Part shown: positions 1 to 11,200 of the stretch, piece after piece
Layout of the letters: each line of letters begins with the position of its first letter
Numbering within the stretch: position 1 is the stretch's first letter
DNA from: Trileptium ribeirensis
Taxonomy: Eukaryota > Nematoda > Enoplea > Enoplida > Thoracostomopsidae
Assembly (NCBI GenBank): GCA_030248225.1
Contig: JASANE010029411.1
Coordinates: 1-64,000, forward strand
DNA: 64,000 nt
Direction of reading: 5' to 3'
Program-made: the position numbers and the translations under genes
Notes under the pieces: generated by a model
The model's input: the letters and a program-made list of their open reading frames with translations, nothing else
Database searches by the model: none
Told to the model about the DNA's origin: nothing

Positions 1-183
1 GCAAGCCACCCACCCCTCGCCCCGTCGAGTCAATTCACTAACGCTAGCTCGCCGTTTCCCCGTTTTTAGGTCCAAGCACGCATTATCTTCATGCTTTGCT
101 CTGATCGCCTGAAACGCTCCCGCTGCAAATGCTCTCAGCGTAATTGTCGTTCTGCGCAACCCACGTCAAAATAGGCAACACTA
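1..183. other. no feature recognised
   Basis: I see no reading frame of note and no clear repeat end in this stretch. It precedes the first copy of repeat family A. Confidence 0.3.
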
Positions 184-721
184 GTACTCATAGGTGAAAC
201 ATCTCCAAGGGACTGGGGCCCTCGCCTCAGTGCCCTCTGTGTTATCCCAACTGATCAAGATTTAGGGAACATACCTCGACTAGGCCTCTCAGAAAATGTG
301 CGCGCTTATAGTCTAGGCTTCAGGGTCGGTGGAGCAACGCTCTAAGATTAGTAACGAGACAAGTGCACAGAGACACACCAACGGGGAAAGTCATTAGGAT
401 CACGCTAGGACCAGAGGACCCCGCCTAGGGGATCAAGTGGATAATGAGGGAAAGGCGAGTCAGCCTTATTACCTGTGAGCAGGCCTAAGGGTTGACTCTC
501 CCTCGGGGGACCTCATACCATTAGACACGTGGGCCGTTATAGGGGCCAGGCCGAACACCCTGGTTAACCCGCCGGCAGCCTACTAAGCTAAGCGGTTCCC
601 TTAGGTCATCACATAGATCACCGGGGAGTCGTGGAAGCCGGGGTTGTCCGGGCACCACAATAGAGTAAACCGTGGTGCAGCTGGGATCCCTTAGGGCCAG
701 AACTGGTCCTAGTACAATATA
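184..721 (+). repeat. dispersed repeat family A, longest copy
   Basis: This stretch is repeated at 4820-5301, and its last ~105 bp recur at 26141-26246. The last ~330 bp are highly similar between the two long copies, while the 5' part is more diverged. All copies stop at the same point, after GGTCCTAGTACA. A short hairpin sits near the 5' end (CACTG...CAGTG around the 'ggggcc...cctcagtgcc' string). A 10-bp inverted pair, CTAGGACCAG near 405 and CTGGTCCTAG near 705, brackets the conserved part. A common 3' end with different 5' starts fits a retroposed non-coding family, but no poly(A), tRNA-like head or coding frame identifies the class. The minus-strand ORF inside it is not evidently a gene. 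Confidence 0.7.
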
Positions 722-779
722 CATGACAGTCCCTTTCGATTACTCTGGGGACCGACCGGATACATACTAATCGGGACTG

Positions 780-1018
780 AAACGTTCCATCGTGGTGCGA
801 TAATCACCCCGCGCACCTCGAGCGGGTGGAGCGTGATTATCTTGATACATTATAACATTGACACATTTTATTTAACATCAACAATGAACTATTATATTCA
901 AATCATCATTAGGATCACGTTCAACCGGTGTCCGATCGCCCTTTGACCTCTAATTTTGGTCCCTTTTTGCATTATCTTGGACATTGCTAGAACAGGTATA
1001 AAAACTCGGGCTGTTACA
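780..1018 (-). repeat. repeat family B, truncated copy
   Basis: Read on the minus strand, this starts with TGTAACAGCCCGAG at 1018 and keeps the 'aaagggcgatcgga' block, the paired hairpin arms around GGAGCGTGAT / ATCACGCTCCACC, and the 'gaggtgcgcggggtga' block. It matches the first ~240 bp of the long copies at 2670 and 23959 and then stops. The sharp start shared with the other two copies marks a true element boundary. Confidence 0.7.
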
Positions 1019-1689
1019 ATAGGCGGCTGTCTAATTTTCATATCGTTTCATTTCCCATGTTTTCACGATTACCCCTCGTTCTATGCTAACCGCACTATTT
1101 CTCCTATTGCGTTCAATGTAAGGCTCCCATTTTTAGCTCAACCTTTACAATCGCGAACCAACCGTTGAACTTGAAATGATGTGCTTTAGCGATAAACTCG
1201 GCTCTTTGGTAGTTTTGGCTCTAAACATACAACTTTTGCAGTTATCTTGTTTTGATTGCAAACTTTACAAGTAATTTTAGCAACTTGCTATTTTCAAGAG
1301 GTTTTTATAACAACCTGTTTGTCTTGTCAGTATTTGTAGCGGAAAATCTTTAGCTCATAACTTAGCTTCACGACAATCTCAAGTGAGTAACACTCACAGT
1401 AATCATCAATCAAAACGACATAAATTCACCGCTTCTCTAAGATGAATCAACATAACTTTTTCTCGAAGTTTCGCAAATTCCAACTTAGGAACACCATTTT
1501 AGTCAGGCCACACAATCGCAACCGCGACATTCCCGTCCAAATAAGAACTTGGTTATTACAGATTAAATTTTATAGTCGGTTCATCCAAGTCCAAATCGAC
1601 TTAACGCTTCCGCTTCCCATGTCATCGAATCGGTGCAGTTTCGTCAACTTGCTCATATTTTTTCTTCGTCAACTTATATTTGACACATC
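1019..1689. other. AT-rich sequence without a supported gene
   Basis: Only short ORFs of at most 83 codons occur here. None shows a recognisable domain, and no repeat partner was seen elsewhere in the window. Confidence 0.3.
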
Positions 1690-2340
1690 GTAGGCCTGGA
1701 AGTCTGAAGCGCCATTCCTTCCAAAGCAAAAGCATGCCGAGTCCACGATAATTATGGCGGATTGAATCCTCAAAAACTCCCACAGCAGTTGACAGCTGTT
1801 CATGAATGGAGGCCCATTTTCACATAACACCAGAAAATCCGGTATCGGAAATTTGCCGCTGCAACCAGCGCCGGTGAAACAGCACTTTCTTTGACAACTG
1901 GTGTTTCAAATTCGATGCTGAAAAAGAAGAAATGATTTTAACCGCGACGTTCAGCTTCAGCCAGCATCAAGAATTTCATTTTCACCCATCCATCAACTTG
2001 AACACTTCGTGATTTCTGCGCATCATTTATGCCGCAGTTCACGATGATTACATCGTATTGTGACAAGTACATTCTTCGAAGCTCTTGTGTAAGACGAAGC
2101 ACAGTAGCGCCGCTAAAAGCACAAACCTTTCCATGTGACAACTGGCTCAGAGACAACTAGTAAAGCATAGCGCGGTGCTACCACACCTGGTAGTACAGAA
2201 CGGACAATTAAGCCACCGATACTAGCCAATTTGTACCGCCTGTTGCGATTTTGAAGTCGACATATAACTTCTTGCAAAACGTTGCCAAACAGATTAACAC
2301 CTGGATATCGTCCGTTCAGGAACTACGACAGCTGATTATG
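1690..2340 (-). pseudogene. decayed NADAR + SGNH-hydrolase-like gene fragment
   Basis: Reading on the minus strand from 2340 downward, one frame gives the C-terminal end of a NADAR domain: a GVNLFG string followed by NVLQEVICRL, matching the family's G-N-x-x-G-x-x-L-x-E-V-R block. After a frame change near 2156 an SGNH-like domain follows: block II glycine in FSGATV, block III NCGINDAQ (G-x-N-D), and, after an in-frame stop and further frame changes, a block V-like DSIRHN (D-x3-H). It is most like the SGNH part of the BEL-element gene at 38.7-39.4 kb (NCGVNDAQ, DDLFHL). The NADAR N-terminal half is missing because a LINE-tail repeat (family C) begins at 2342. Domain order is the same as in the other copies in the window. 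It is certainly non-functional, and the parent element was not identified. Confidence 0.6.
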
Positions 2341-2341
2341 T

Positions 2342-2665
2342 AATAACCGGTGACGCAGCTGCATGGCGCTACTTCCTAACACCATGCCCATACGACCCCG
2401 GCTATCGTATCCTCAAGGGTGGACCGTGAATGCTAAATTTTAATCCTATTCTTGGTCAGACCCAAGAAGCTACGCAGCTTAGCAGGCCGCAGGCGCGCTT
2501 CGCGGGGTGTGTTCGGACACCGCCCGAAAGGTTGCGCACGTGTCTAGTATCAGGTATGATTTCTAAGATCCCCCAGGGAGGCTAGCACCGACACCTGCTC
2601 GCAGGTCATGGAGCTTAGCCGCTATTCCCTATCTTAGACTCATCGGAAGTTGTTTAGTTCTAGGT
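2342..2665 (+). repeat. LINE-tail repeat family C, short copy
   Basis: This is a diverged copy of the ~1-kb family found at 53217, 59995 and, inverted, below 48390. It keeps 'acgaccccggctatcg', 'ggtcag.cccaagaa', 'gcttagca.gccgcagg.gcgctt' and 'ctattccctatc'. The inverted copy at 47.4-49.5 kb joins a reverse-transcriptase/endonuclease coding region, so the family is the 3' part of a LINE. This copy ends where repeat B starts at 2670. Confidence 0.7.
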
Positions 2666-2669
2666 TAGT

Positions 2670-3855
2670 TGTAACAGCCCGAGTTTTTATGTTAAATCTT
2701 AAAGTACTCAAAATCAGACCGGAAGGGCCTCAAATTCAACGGACAAAGGGCGATCGGATACCGGTGGAGCGTGATTCAAGAATCTATTGGTGCATTGATA
2801 ATTGTGTTGAGTAAAATAAAATATTGTATCGTATTCCATAATTTTATCATCACGCTCCACCAGCCCGAGGTGCGCGGGGTGATTTCGCACCTAAAATCGA
2901 CTCAATTTTGTCATGGAGGTATCCGATCGATCCCAAGAGCGTAATTATTGTGTGATTATACGGTTTAGTATTGATGTGGGGTACGGATGCGTGGTCGGAT
3001 CGGCCGGGGACAAGGGGGAGAGATTCCGCGTTTTATCACGATCCGTATTGACAAATTTGATTAATTAGGTGCCCCAAGGTCGGTTCTGGTGCGCATCCTT
3101 ACCTAAAATATATGATCTGTATTCATATTGATTGCTGAGATGAAGATGGAAATCGTGTGCAACCCTGTGTGTCAGGATGGACCGAGCTAAAGTGCAGGAT
3201 CTTCATCAAATCTCAAAGGGGAAATTTTATCCGGATCCCGAGGATCTGTCCTGACACGCAGGGAAAGGAAATATGTATGATAGTTACATGTATATTATAT
3301 ATATCTCAGGAGATGTTTTGAATACAACTGAAGGACGATAAAATTGACCCAAAGCGACAAAAAACTTCATTTTTCAAGGGGTGTAAGGAATTTGAAAATT
3401 TTGGGGTTTTTATAGGTTCCAAACAAAAAGGGGGGCATGAAATTATAATTAGGGACCTACAAGGTATTAAAATTTCTCGTTCGGGTCAACTTACTCCCAA
3501 CCCGTAAGTACTTATGGACCCTCAATCCAGCGTTTAAACTCTCAAACTTTAGGGCCCCAAATCACCACTACTAAAACCAAAACTCCCCGATTTTTCAAGC
3601 CCTGCACCTTAACTGGGCCCTATACTAACTATTTTATTGAAAACCGGGGCCAACCGTCCCAACAGAACTCTACCGGACCCCCATAACTTAGTCGGGACTC
3701 AAAATTTTCCTATCGTGCACGCATTTCTATGCTCTTAGCGGGTCTCCTCGGGGGCTTACATTAAAATTAAAGTTCTCATAAGCAGGCGACCAGCCAGGGC
3801 ATGGATATGATCCCGCCCCCGGCCGCCTGCTCCTTTCCGTTCTTGAAATACAAAC
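2670..3855 (+). repeat. repeat family B, full-length copy 1 (LTR-like start)
   Basis: About 1.19 kb, alignable by eye end to end with 23959-25175 at roughly 75-80% identity. It starts TGTAACAGCCCGAG and ends near 'aaatacaaacaaaaa'. Three internal hairpins are shared: GGTGGAGCGTGAT / ATCACGCTCCACC (arms ~2762 and ~2850), TGTGTCAGGA / TCCTGACACG (~3168 and ~3250), and a 10-bp stem GCAGGCGACC / GGCCGCCTGC near 3783-3830. The TG start and length suggest an LTR, and the two long copies flank the large element in the same orientation. I could not find a CA end, PBS or PPT at the borders, so this could also be a separate non-coding element. Confidence 0.65.
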
Positions 3856-4819
3856 AAAAATGTATAAAAATCCGATGCAAACGACTGCGGACCTGACTGT
3901 GACAAAATTTCACTAGGCACACATAGGATGAAACAGAGACTGGAGCTGGCGGCGAACTAAAAAATTTTACCGAGCCTGGTGGGACGCGGGTTTTCTAACC
4001 GTGCAACTACGGGGAGAACTAAGTCCGCCCCCTCCCCCCGGACCCCTTGGGGGGGAGTTTCGCAACCAACAGGAAACCCACCACCCCAATTAGTTAGATC
4101 GTTCGCGGGCCGCTCCAACCTCTCCCCCTCGCGAACGCTTAACAGGCCCCTATTTATTAACCTTAGGCCCCGTTCTCTTTTTGATACGTAAGGAAAAACT
4201 TGCTACCGGTTCATGGGGCAGGCCGTATTTGAAGGGGGGAGCCGATTACGTTCCCATGAAACAGTGACCTCGAATCAATCGGCTATCGTCCAAGGGTACT
4301 GTTTTCAAATTAAAATACAATATTCTTATCGGGGTATCTTGCAGGGTACCAGAATTTAATTGTTGCTACATCGTGAATGCTGTAAAATAAGTGCCGTGCG
4401 CCCCGATTGGGCAATGTCATATAGTGTGCCTAATACCAAAAGGGATCAATAGTAAATCGATTGAACCGTGTGTCATTTTTGAAGCAGTTCGGGACGCTTG
4501 ATTAAATTTCTGATCTCGGTAGAATTTTTCACAAGTAACTTAAGCAATCCCCTTTAAGGATTTAACGGATTTAGAACCGAAGCGACATTTACGTTGTAGC
4601 GAGCTAGTTATACATGTCCCCGTGCTTGCTGACCCGAAATCTGTTAATCCCCATTCTCCGCTTCCCCGTGTCAAGGCCCGAGGCGGCAACCCCTCGGCAC
4701 TCCGCGCTGCATCCGCATCTGCTTGAATTTCTCAGGAGCACCCTACCGCGAACAACCCACAGCCAATCTTCGCTCTGCATTGCTCACTGTCCGGTATATA
4801 ACGCTAGTGATTCGTAGTT
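3856..4819. other. non-coding, unassigned
   Basis: This holds a strongly C/G-rich patch near 4020-4080 and a TATAAAAA near 3863 just past the end of repeat B. I recognise no gene, and no repeat partner was found in the window. Confidence 0.3.
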
Positions 4820-5301
4820 GAGACATTCAAGGCACTGGGGCCTCCGCCTCAGTGCCCCAACGTTAAAATAAGTAACTAAATTTTGTCACTATTTAAATTA
4901 TAGGGCCAGTCGTGTTTTACTTTAGGATGAGAACGGGACAATAATTCATAGGGGCACACCGACGGGGAACCCCGCCAAGGTTACACTAGGACCAGAGAAC
5001 CCCGCTTAGGGATCAAGTGAATTATGAGGGAAAGGCGAGTCAGCCCTATTATCTGTGAGCAGGCTTAAGGGTTGACTCTCCCTCGGGAGACCTTCATACC
5101 ACTGGATACGTGGGCCAATATAGGGGCCAGGCCGAACACCCTGGTAAACCCGCCGGCAGCCTGCTAAGCTAAGCGGTTTCCTTAGGTCATCGCATAGATC
5201 GCCGGGGAGTCGTGGAAGCCGGAGTTGTCCGGGCACCACACGCTGAGGAGAACAGTGGTGCAGCTGGGATCCCTTAGGGCCAGAACTGGTCCTAGTACAT
5301 A
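4820..5301 (+). repeat. dispersed repeat family A, second copy
   Basis: It aligns with 184-721 and ends at the same GGTCCTAGTACA. The 5' hairpin GGCACTG...CAGTGCC is clearer here. The middle part (about 4860-4945) is unlike copy 1, whereas the 3' 330 bp are nearly the same. Confidence 0.7.
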
Positions 5302-6964
5302 AAATAAGTGGGGGCCACGCCGTGAGGCGTCAATAAAATTTCCAAAGACAAGAGAATTTTACAATCACTAAGCATGTGACCTCTCGCATAGGGCGACATT
5401 GACTCCGAATTACAAATTAAGGGTGTAGGTCCGTTATCTTTTGCCCCCTGTTTATTTTGAGTAACGAGAACGATGGTGCTACAATTTTTCTGTGAAACGA
5501 AAGTAAAGTAGATTGTGTTTGTAACCGTAAACGAGAAGTGTTTCGTATGAACTAGTATGTTCCGCAAGGCCAGTATTAACGACTGATAATTCCAAACCAG
5601 CTCACTATGAGTGAACCGCTTCACATATGTAGGCTTTCGATAGTGTAATAGTAATAGGATAGGCATAGGGCTTTGCGGATCGTATGGTGGAGGTGAGTGA
5701 ATGTTAAAGGCCGCGTAGTACTAGACGTGCCTGTCCAGCTGGATCATTGGTGTACCTGGGAGCGGAGGGATGGTTATGTGGCGTTGGCGTATTATGGTGC
5801 TTGTTGGCAACAATTTAGGATCATTATTTCAGGAACCTTGCGGTTATCGTGCGAAATATTAAACCTATATTGTAACAGGTATTTGCTTCGACACGAATTG
5901 CCCGTTGTGTCGCGTTAGTGATAGTCGTCAATTGTATCCGTTGCAGTGCCGGAACGGTGTTCGAAATTGACTTATTGCTCACGTATAATTTATCTGCTGA
6001 TCGGACAATTGACTCATATTGGGCGACCTTGCGTAAACGGTTGATTCGAATCTGAACAATTTTCGTATTGATCTGTTGCTGTGCCAGTGATCCGGTCGCG
6101 TTTAACTGACGGTTGAGAACTATCTGCCGAAACCGAGCGTAGACATCATAATCACAACACCTCGGACGCAGCGCAGCACCATATCCGCCCGCGTTGATAC
6201 GAAAGCCACGGAACAATCGATACGAACGAAGTGTTCAAGAGACAATAACAGACAATATCACCATGGTCAGTAATCGTTGTAAACTTTTGTAATTTAATTT
6301 TGTTTTTATGACCTATATGATACTGAAACTGTTCTGTAAAACTATTTCTGGATAATTGTTCATTGTTGACTATCATGTCTATGATCACGTTGGTACATAA
6401 GTATCTGATGAGCAAGTGTGCACGGACCTCCAAGCCAAGGAAACTGATTTGAACAAAAAAGGGAATATTTTTGCTATAGTCCCGGGGATATTTTGTGACT
6501 AAGAGGCTTTTCGATCTGGTCCCTGGATTCTTTTTAGCATAAGACAATTGGCTCAGCGAAGTTGTAAATAACTCGTCGCTCAATAGACATTAAAGCCCTA
6601 GTCGATCACGACTAAACGCAGTTAAATCTTGGGGTAGGTTCGAAAGGTAGCTGTTTGTAAACCTGACTTCGGAACAGTGTGCGAGAATTGAGTATTTATG
6701 GGTATTTGAAGCTGTTAAGCACCGTAACATCGATTGAACTAGCTGAATAACTTTAAGCGAAGCGAAAACTTTACACCACCAGTCACATACCTTAAGGACC
6801 AGGCACACAGGTGCAGTGAAGTTTACTTGACAGTGGAACCTCCGCTATAAAGCAAACACATATACCTGATTATACATTTAACATCCGTGTTCAGGTCAGG
6901 TTTGTACCACGGACGCCCAACAGCTCAAAACAAATAGGGAATATCAATAATTCGGAATTCAAAA
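5302..6964. other. long region before gag; no supported gene
   Basis: If the large element starts at repeat B (2670), this is the 3' half of a ~3-kb leader. Minus-strand ORFs at 5292-5666 (124 codons), 5824-6216 (130) and 6152-6583 (143) have no domain I recognise and no start context or neighbour that supports them. TATAAAG at 6847, about 115 bp upstream of the gag ATG, followed by 'gttcaggtcagg' near 6890, could be a promoter, but I found no matching copy at the 3' end of the element. Confidence 0.35.
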
Positions 6965-8287
6965 ATGTCATTACCAGCGAGTGCTAATAGAACGCCGATT
7001 ACCGGCACGTCAGCAACAACAAATGTAGGAGGTGGCACGGCCACATCGGCTGGTAGTACAAACGGACCCAGCCCCACTGTATCAGCAGACCCACTAGTAG
7101 CAATCCTACAGCAGCTAATGGAACGGACGACCACAACGGCGCCAATCATACAAGTAGGCGACATCCCACAGTTTTCAGGAGCTGACGGACAAGACTTTGA
7201 GGCATGGCTAGCCACCTACGACAATTTGATGGACGCAAACGGATGGACATTAGAACAGAAACTAATTTGCTTCCCGACTGTATTAAAGGGCGAAGCGCTT
7301 AAGATATACGAAAGCTTCCCGGACTGCCAGAAACAAACGTACGAAGCCCTCTGTTACAACATGGGTTTCATGTATTCCTCCTCGCAGCGAGACGAAGACG
7401 CATTAATTACACTCCGCATGCGCGTACAAGGAGAACGAGAATCAGTCGCCATGTACGGACTGGACCTCCAAAATCTCGTGGATAATGCGTTTTCGGAGGT
7501 CGAAGGTGAAGAACGTGACGCACTGCTGCAGAAGTTCCGGCGACAAGGAGTGAGGAAGGAGCTGAAATCTGGTGTAATAGGGAAAACTTATCCATCTTTC
7601 AAACACATGATGGATAAGCTCAAGTACAAGGAGGACGCCATTATAGCGTCCCAAAAGGATATTATCGGAGTGCCGGTTCGCAAAAGCAGCCGGTCTAAAA
7701 CAGTCAATTACATGACACAGGGAGGTGAAAATAACCAGCTAGTAGACCAAATACGTGAGGCACTCGATGAGAACAAGCGCACCGCAGCCGGCAGCGACGC
7801 TACCATCGCTCGGCTCATCGATCTACTAGACAAGCGCACAGAGCAACATCAGCTAAACGCAATGATGCAGAATAACGGAGCACCGCAGATAGGTGCAAAT
7901 GCGATACCACCAGCAACGCCGGTAGGGAACCAATGCTTTCGATGTGGCTATCTAGGGCATTTCGCTAGAGAATGCCCGTATTTCCGAATGGACATATACG
8001 ATCCATTGCAAAACGAGTATACACGCTTAGCCACGCGAGCAGCGCCTAACTACACGTACGGTGCACCGCCACCGCCCGCCATCGAATATGCTAGGCCGCC
8101 ACCGCAGTACAATAATCGTCCTCGCTATCGAGTAGTTGAACCTAGGGGTGGAGCACGCTACTCGCGACGTGATGGTTGGAATAATACAGCTAATCAGCGG
8201 GGATATACTGGTTATGGGCAGCAAGTATCGCCCAGAGCCCGCAAATTACAACACGTATGGCAATGGTGGTCAGACCGAATATTCTAA
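6965..8287 (+). CDS. gag: Gag polyprotein of the giant Ty3/gypsy-class element
   Basis: 440 codons, beginning at ATG 6965, which follows 'ggaattcaaaa'. After a Ser/Thr/Gly/Pro-rich N-terminus (about residues 1-50), residues ~60-225 are a helical retrotransposon Gag capsid region; a W-containing 'DFEAWLATYDNLMDANGW' stretch opens it, as in many invertebrate Ty3/gypsy Gags. A CCHC zinc knuckle follows at residues 324-337 (C324-x2-C327-x4-H332-x4-C337), the nucleic-acid-binding nucleocapsid motif. The C-terminus is Tyr/Pro/Arg-rich and could bind RNA. Gag would assemble cytoplasmic particles that package element RNA. The last ~150 bp overlap the next ORF, which is in the +1 frame, so a +1 frameshift could produce a Gag fusion. 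The frame is intact. Confidence 0.92.
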   Translation: MSLPASANRTPITGTSATTNVGGGTATSAGSTNGPSPTVSADPLVAILQQLMERTTTTAPIIQVGDIPQFSGADGQDFEAWLATYDNLMDANGWTLEQKLICFPTVLKGEALKIYESFPDCQKQTYEALCYNMGFMYSSSQRDEDALITLRMRVQGERESVAMYGLDLQNLVDNAFSEVEGEERDALLQKFRRQGVRKELKSGVIGKTYPSFKHMMDKLKYKEDAIIASQKDIIGVPVRKSSRSKTVNYMTQGGENNQLVDQIREALDENKRTAAGSDATIARLIDLLDKRTEQHQLNAMMQNNGAPQIGANAIPPATPVGNQCFRCGYLGHFARECPYFRMDIYDPLQNEYTRLATRAAPNYTYGAPPPPAIEYARPPPQYNNRPRYRVVEPRGGARYSRRDGWNNTANQRGYTGYGQQVSPRARKLQHVWQWWSDRIF

Positions 8288-11200
8288 TCGATCCCGCGGA
8301 CGCAGCGCAAATGGGTATAACCAGCGAAACAACGGGTATAACCCAACATACGACCGACGCTATGCTGCACCACCCCAACCACTGTCGGCCGAAGCCGCGC
8401 CGTTTCGGCCGCGCACGCCTAGTAACGGTTGGAATAACGCAAATCAGTTAGGAGCAGTGCCTCGAAATAGACCCGTGCAGGCACCAATACATAATAACGA
8501 ACGGGTTGATCGCCGTAACGCCGGCGTAATGTCAGTGACCAAAGCAGTAGATCCTGAGCTAGCACTCCGCTTAGATGTCATGCGACATGAAATGTCCACG
8601 CTGGAAGAACGCGCAGGAGCTGGCTTAGGCACCCGTTCAGCACAAGCTAACTTGATGGTCACTGAAGACGAAGCAACGCAAGAACAGAATAGCCCAAATT
8701 TCGGAATTGAGCAAGCATACCCAGATGAATTTGAAACAGAACCAGAGATATATCAAGTAAATTCATTGCAGACAAGTAGGGACATACCACGAGAATGGTC
8801 ACAAGCGATCAGTTCGCGGGGTGGTATTGAACCAAGTCAAACATATGAAGAGGAAACACTTGCATACGGAGAGTACAACTACAGTAAAGTACACAGCAAT
8901 ATTGAACCCACACGGCACTCGGCTTTGTTGTTTCCAACCCCTGGCGCGCAGGGTGTGACCCGAGACCTTGTGAATACTGGTTGGCCAACCAACTTACTTG
9001 TATATCCCGATAGGAAGTCAGCGCGAGGAGATGAAGAGTACCGAGATACCGAGCAGAGGAGTGAGAGGGGAGGAGGAACCGAGAACCTAATGGAACCAAA
9101 GGAACCTAATGATCCTGATGTGCCGAGTGAGAAATATGGGATGTGGCCGTTCGGACTTCGGGGGCCGATTAATAGGGCATCCGTGTCAAGCAATGACCCA
9201 AACGCTGGCACGTGTAACCCATCTCAGGCGGCTGCACATCGGATGGAACCTAAGAACCTAATGGATGGAGAACCTAATGGAATGGAACCTAGAGAGACGC
9301 CGTTCGGACTTCGGGGGCCGATTAATAGGGGTCGCGTGTCTGGTAATGGCTCTAACGCCGGCACGGCACAACCTGGGGATGCGACTTTCTATAGGCTTAT
9401 TCAAAATTACGTATGTGAAGCGGAACCAGAAGAACCTGCGGAGGAACTTGCGAACCTAATGGAACCTAATGGACTTGCGGATACCGAGAACCTAGTGGAA
9501 CTTAACCTAGCGGAACCTAATGGATGGAATGGATTACCAAGGAACCGAGAACCTAAGGAGCTAAGTGAACTTAACCTGGCGGATGCATCCAATCTAACTA
9601 AACTGACTTCCACCAGTTTAGGGCGGCCGTGTGAGGCCCCTGTAACTTTTCAACCGACCGGGGAAGACCGCTCGTGGACACTAGTCAGGTGCGATGGAGA
9701 CCTTCGGAACACGGGTCAGTCCGATTGTCCTAACTCCGTTCAAAATTCGAAAGCGTATGTGTACCCTAGTATCTTTAGAGGCCGGGGAAGACCGCTCGTG
9801 GACACTGGCCAGGTGCAAGGGAGGCGTCGGGAAGTGAGCTGTCCTGATTGCCCTAGCTCCGTTCAAAATTATAATATGTATGTAGGACCAAATTCGAATA
9901 GGGTTCGGTCCCTAAGTGGAGGAGCCGTAGGGCCCGATCAGGTCGGGAGCTGCGGTTGTCGTTTGTCGTTGCATAGTAGCTCAAACCGGCAGGTGAATAT
10001 GTGTGTGTTTGAGTCTGAGTCGGCTAGGACCGACACCACGGGAATGTGTGTAGAACCGGGGGTAGAGACTGTGCAGCATGTGAGTGAAACAGGTTTAGGG
10101 CTACACGGAGACAACGCCGAGCCGAGTGCCGACAACACTACTAACATAGAAAATCATGATAATCGAGCTAGCAGTTGTGAAGTTATGGAACCCAATGATA
10201 TTAGAGTGGAACCGGATAACTCAATGAAGGATGATGTTGATAAGGAGGAACCAATAGTAACCAGTAAAAGCTCGAACATTGTGATGATAGAACCTATGGT
10301 AAGTGACACCGCACGGAGCACAAATGGAACAGAGAACCAACGACTAGAGAGTGTAACAGAAATTGTAGCATGTCAGCTGAGTACAGCAGAAGCACACGAA
10401 ATAGGGATCAGCTCGACCGGATTGCCGGTTGACTTGACTACGATAATTGAACGAGCATTAAAGTCACCCGAACCACTAGGGAATGTAGACACCTTTGGCC
10501 AAGTTAGTCTGGACATCACGATTAACAACACCGACACGGACTTGATAGCATTTAAGTACGAATTAGATCACAGGAATACTCGAATGTACAAACAGCAGAT
10601 ATTAGATATCATACTGAGGAAATTGCACGCATTAGATAGCTCCAGCGATATAGTAGAACCACTGATTTTGCAAGAATTACCTGAGGAGGAGCGATTACTG
10701 CTGCTGCGACCGCATTCAGAATTTGTGCCAGCAGTTAAACCGGAATGTCACGGAAAATTCCCCCATTACATTCTCGCACTACCTAAGCTACGTTTTGGGG
10801 AAGATCGGAGGCCAGCGAGAACACTATTCTACCGCAGGGTCATAGCTGTGTCGGAGCGCATATGCCATGCCCACCAGCTGCTCAGGGCCCGAGTGGCTGG
10901 AACGGCCCGAATTGACCGACGGCGGGACGCTGCCGTTTTGTCCGGGCTGTTAGGGTTCGCATCTCCGTTCCTACACACTATGCCGGGGACACACGTTAGC
11001 AGTAGCATGTTGAAACACCTAGAGGGACTTTTGGAGATCGTCGCCCGAGTAATCAACGCAATGAGCATCACGCAGGCAATCACAGAGGTGTATCGATCTC
11101 AAATTCCTATTCTACAAACATGCATCGTATGCGAGGAACGACATAATCCCAATTTCATGCCTGGGGAAGAGTGTGCTTTTGTCACTTATCACGGCGAATG

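Noticed and set aside
184..721. Repeat A as an rRNA gene
   Set aside because: The GC-rich hairpins looked rRNA-like, but there is no conserved rRNA core and the copies share a fixed 3' end with variable 5' ends, as dispersed retroposons do.
2670..3855. Repeat B called firmly as an LTR
   Set aside because: It has a TG start and direct orientation around the element, but no CA end, PBS, PPT or target duplication, and the copies are too diverged.
5824..6583. Two minus-strand ORFs (130 and 143 codons) upstream of gag
   Set aside because: No recognisable domain. A short DNA resemblance to the SGNH fragment (ctgagcca.ttgtc at ~6548 and ~2145) does not extend, so I treat it as chance.
6847..6853. 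TATAAAG upstream of gag as the element's LTR promoter
   Set aside because: No copy of this region was found at the 3' end of the element, so an LTR cannot be defined here.
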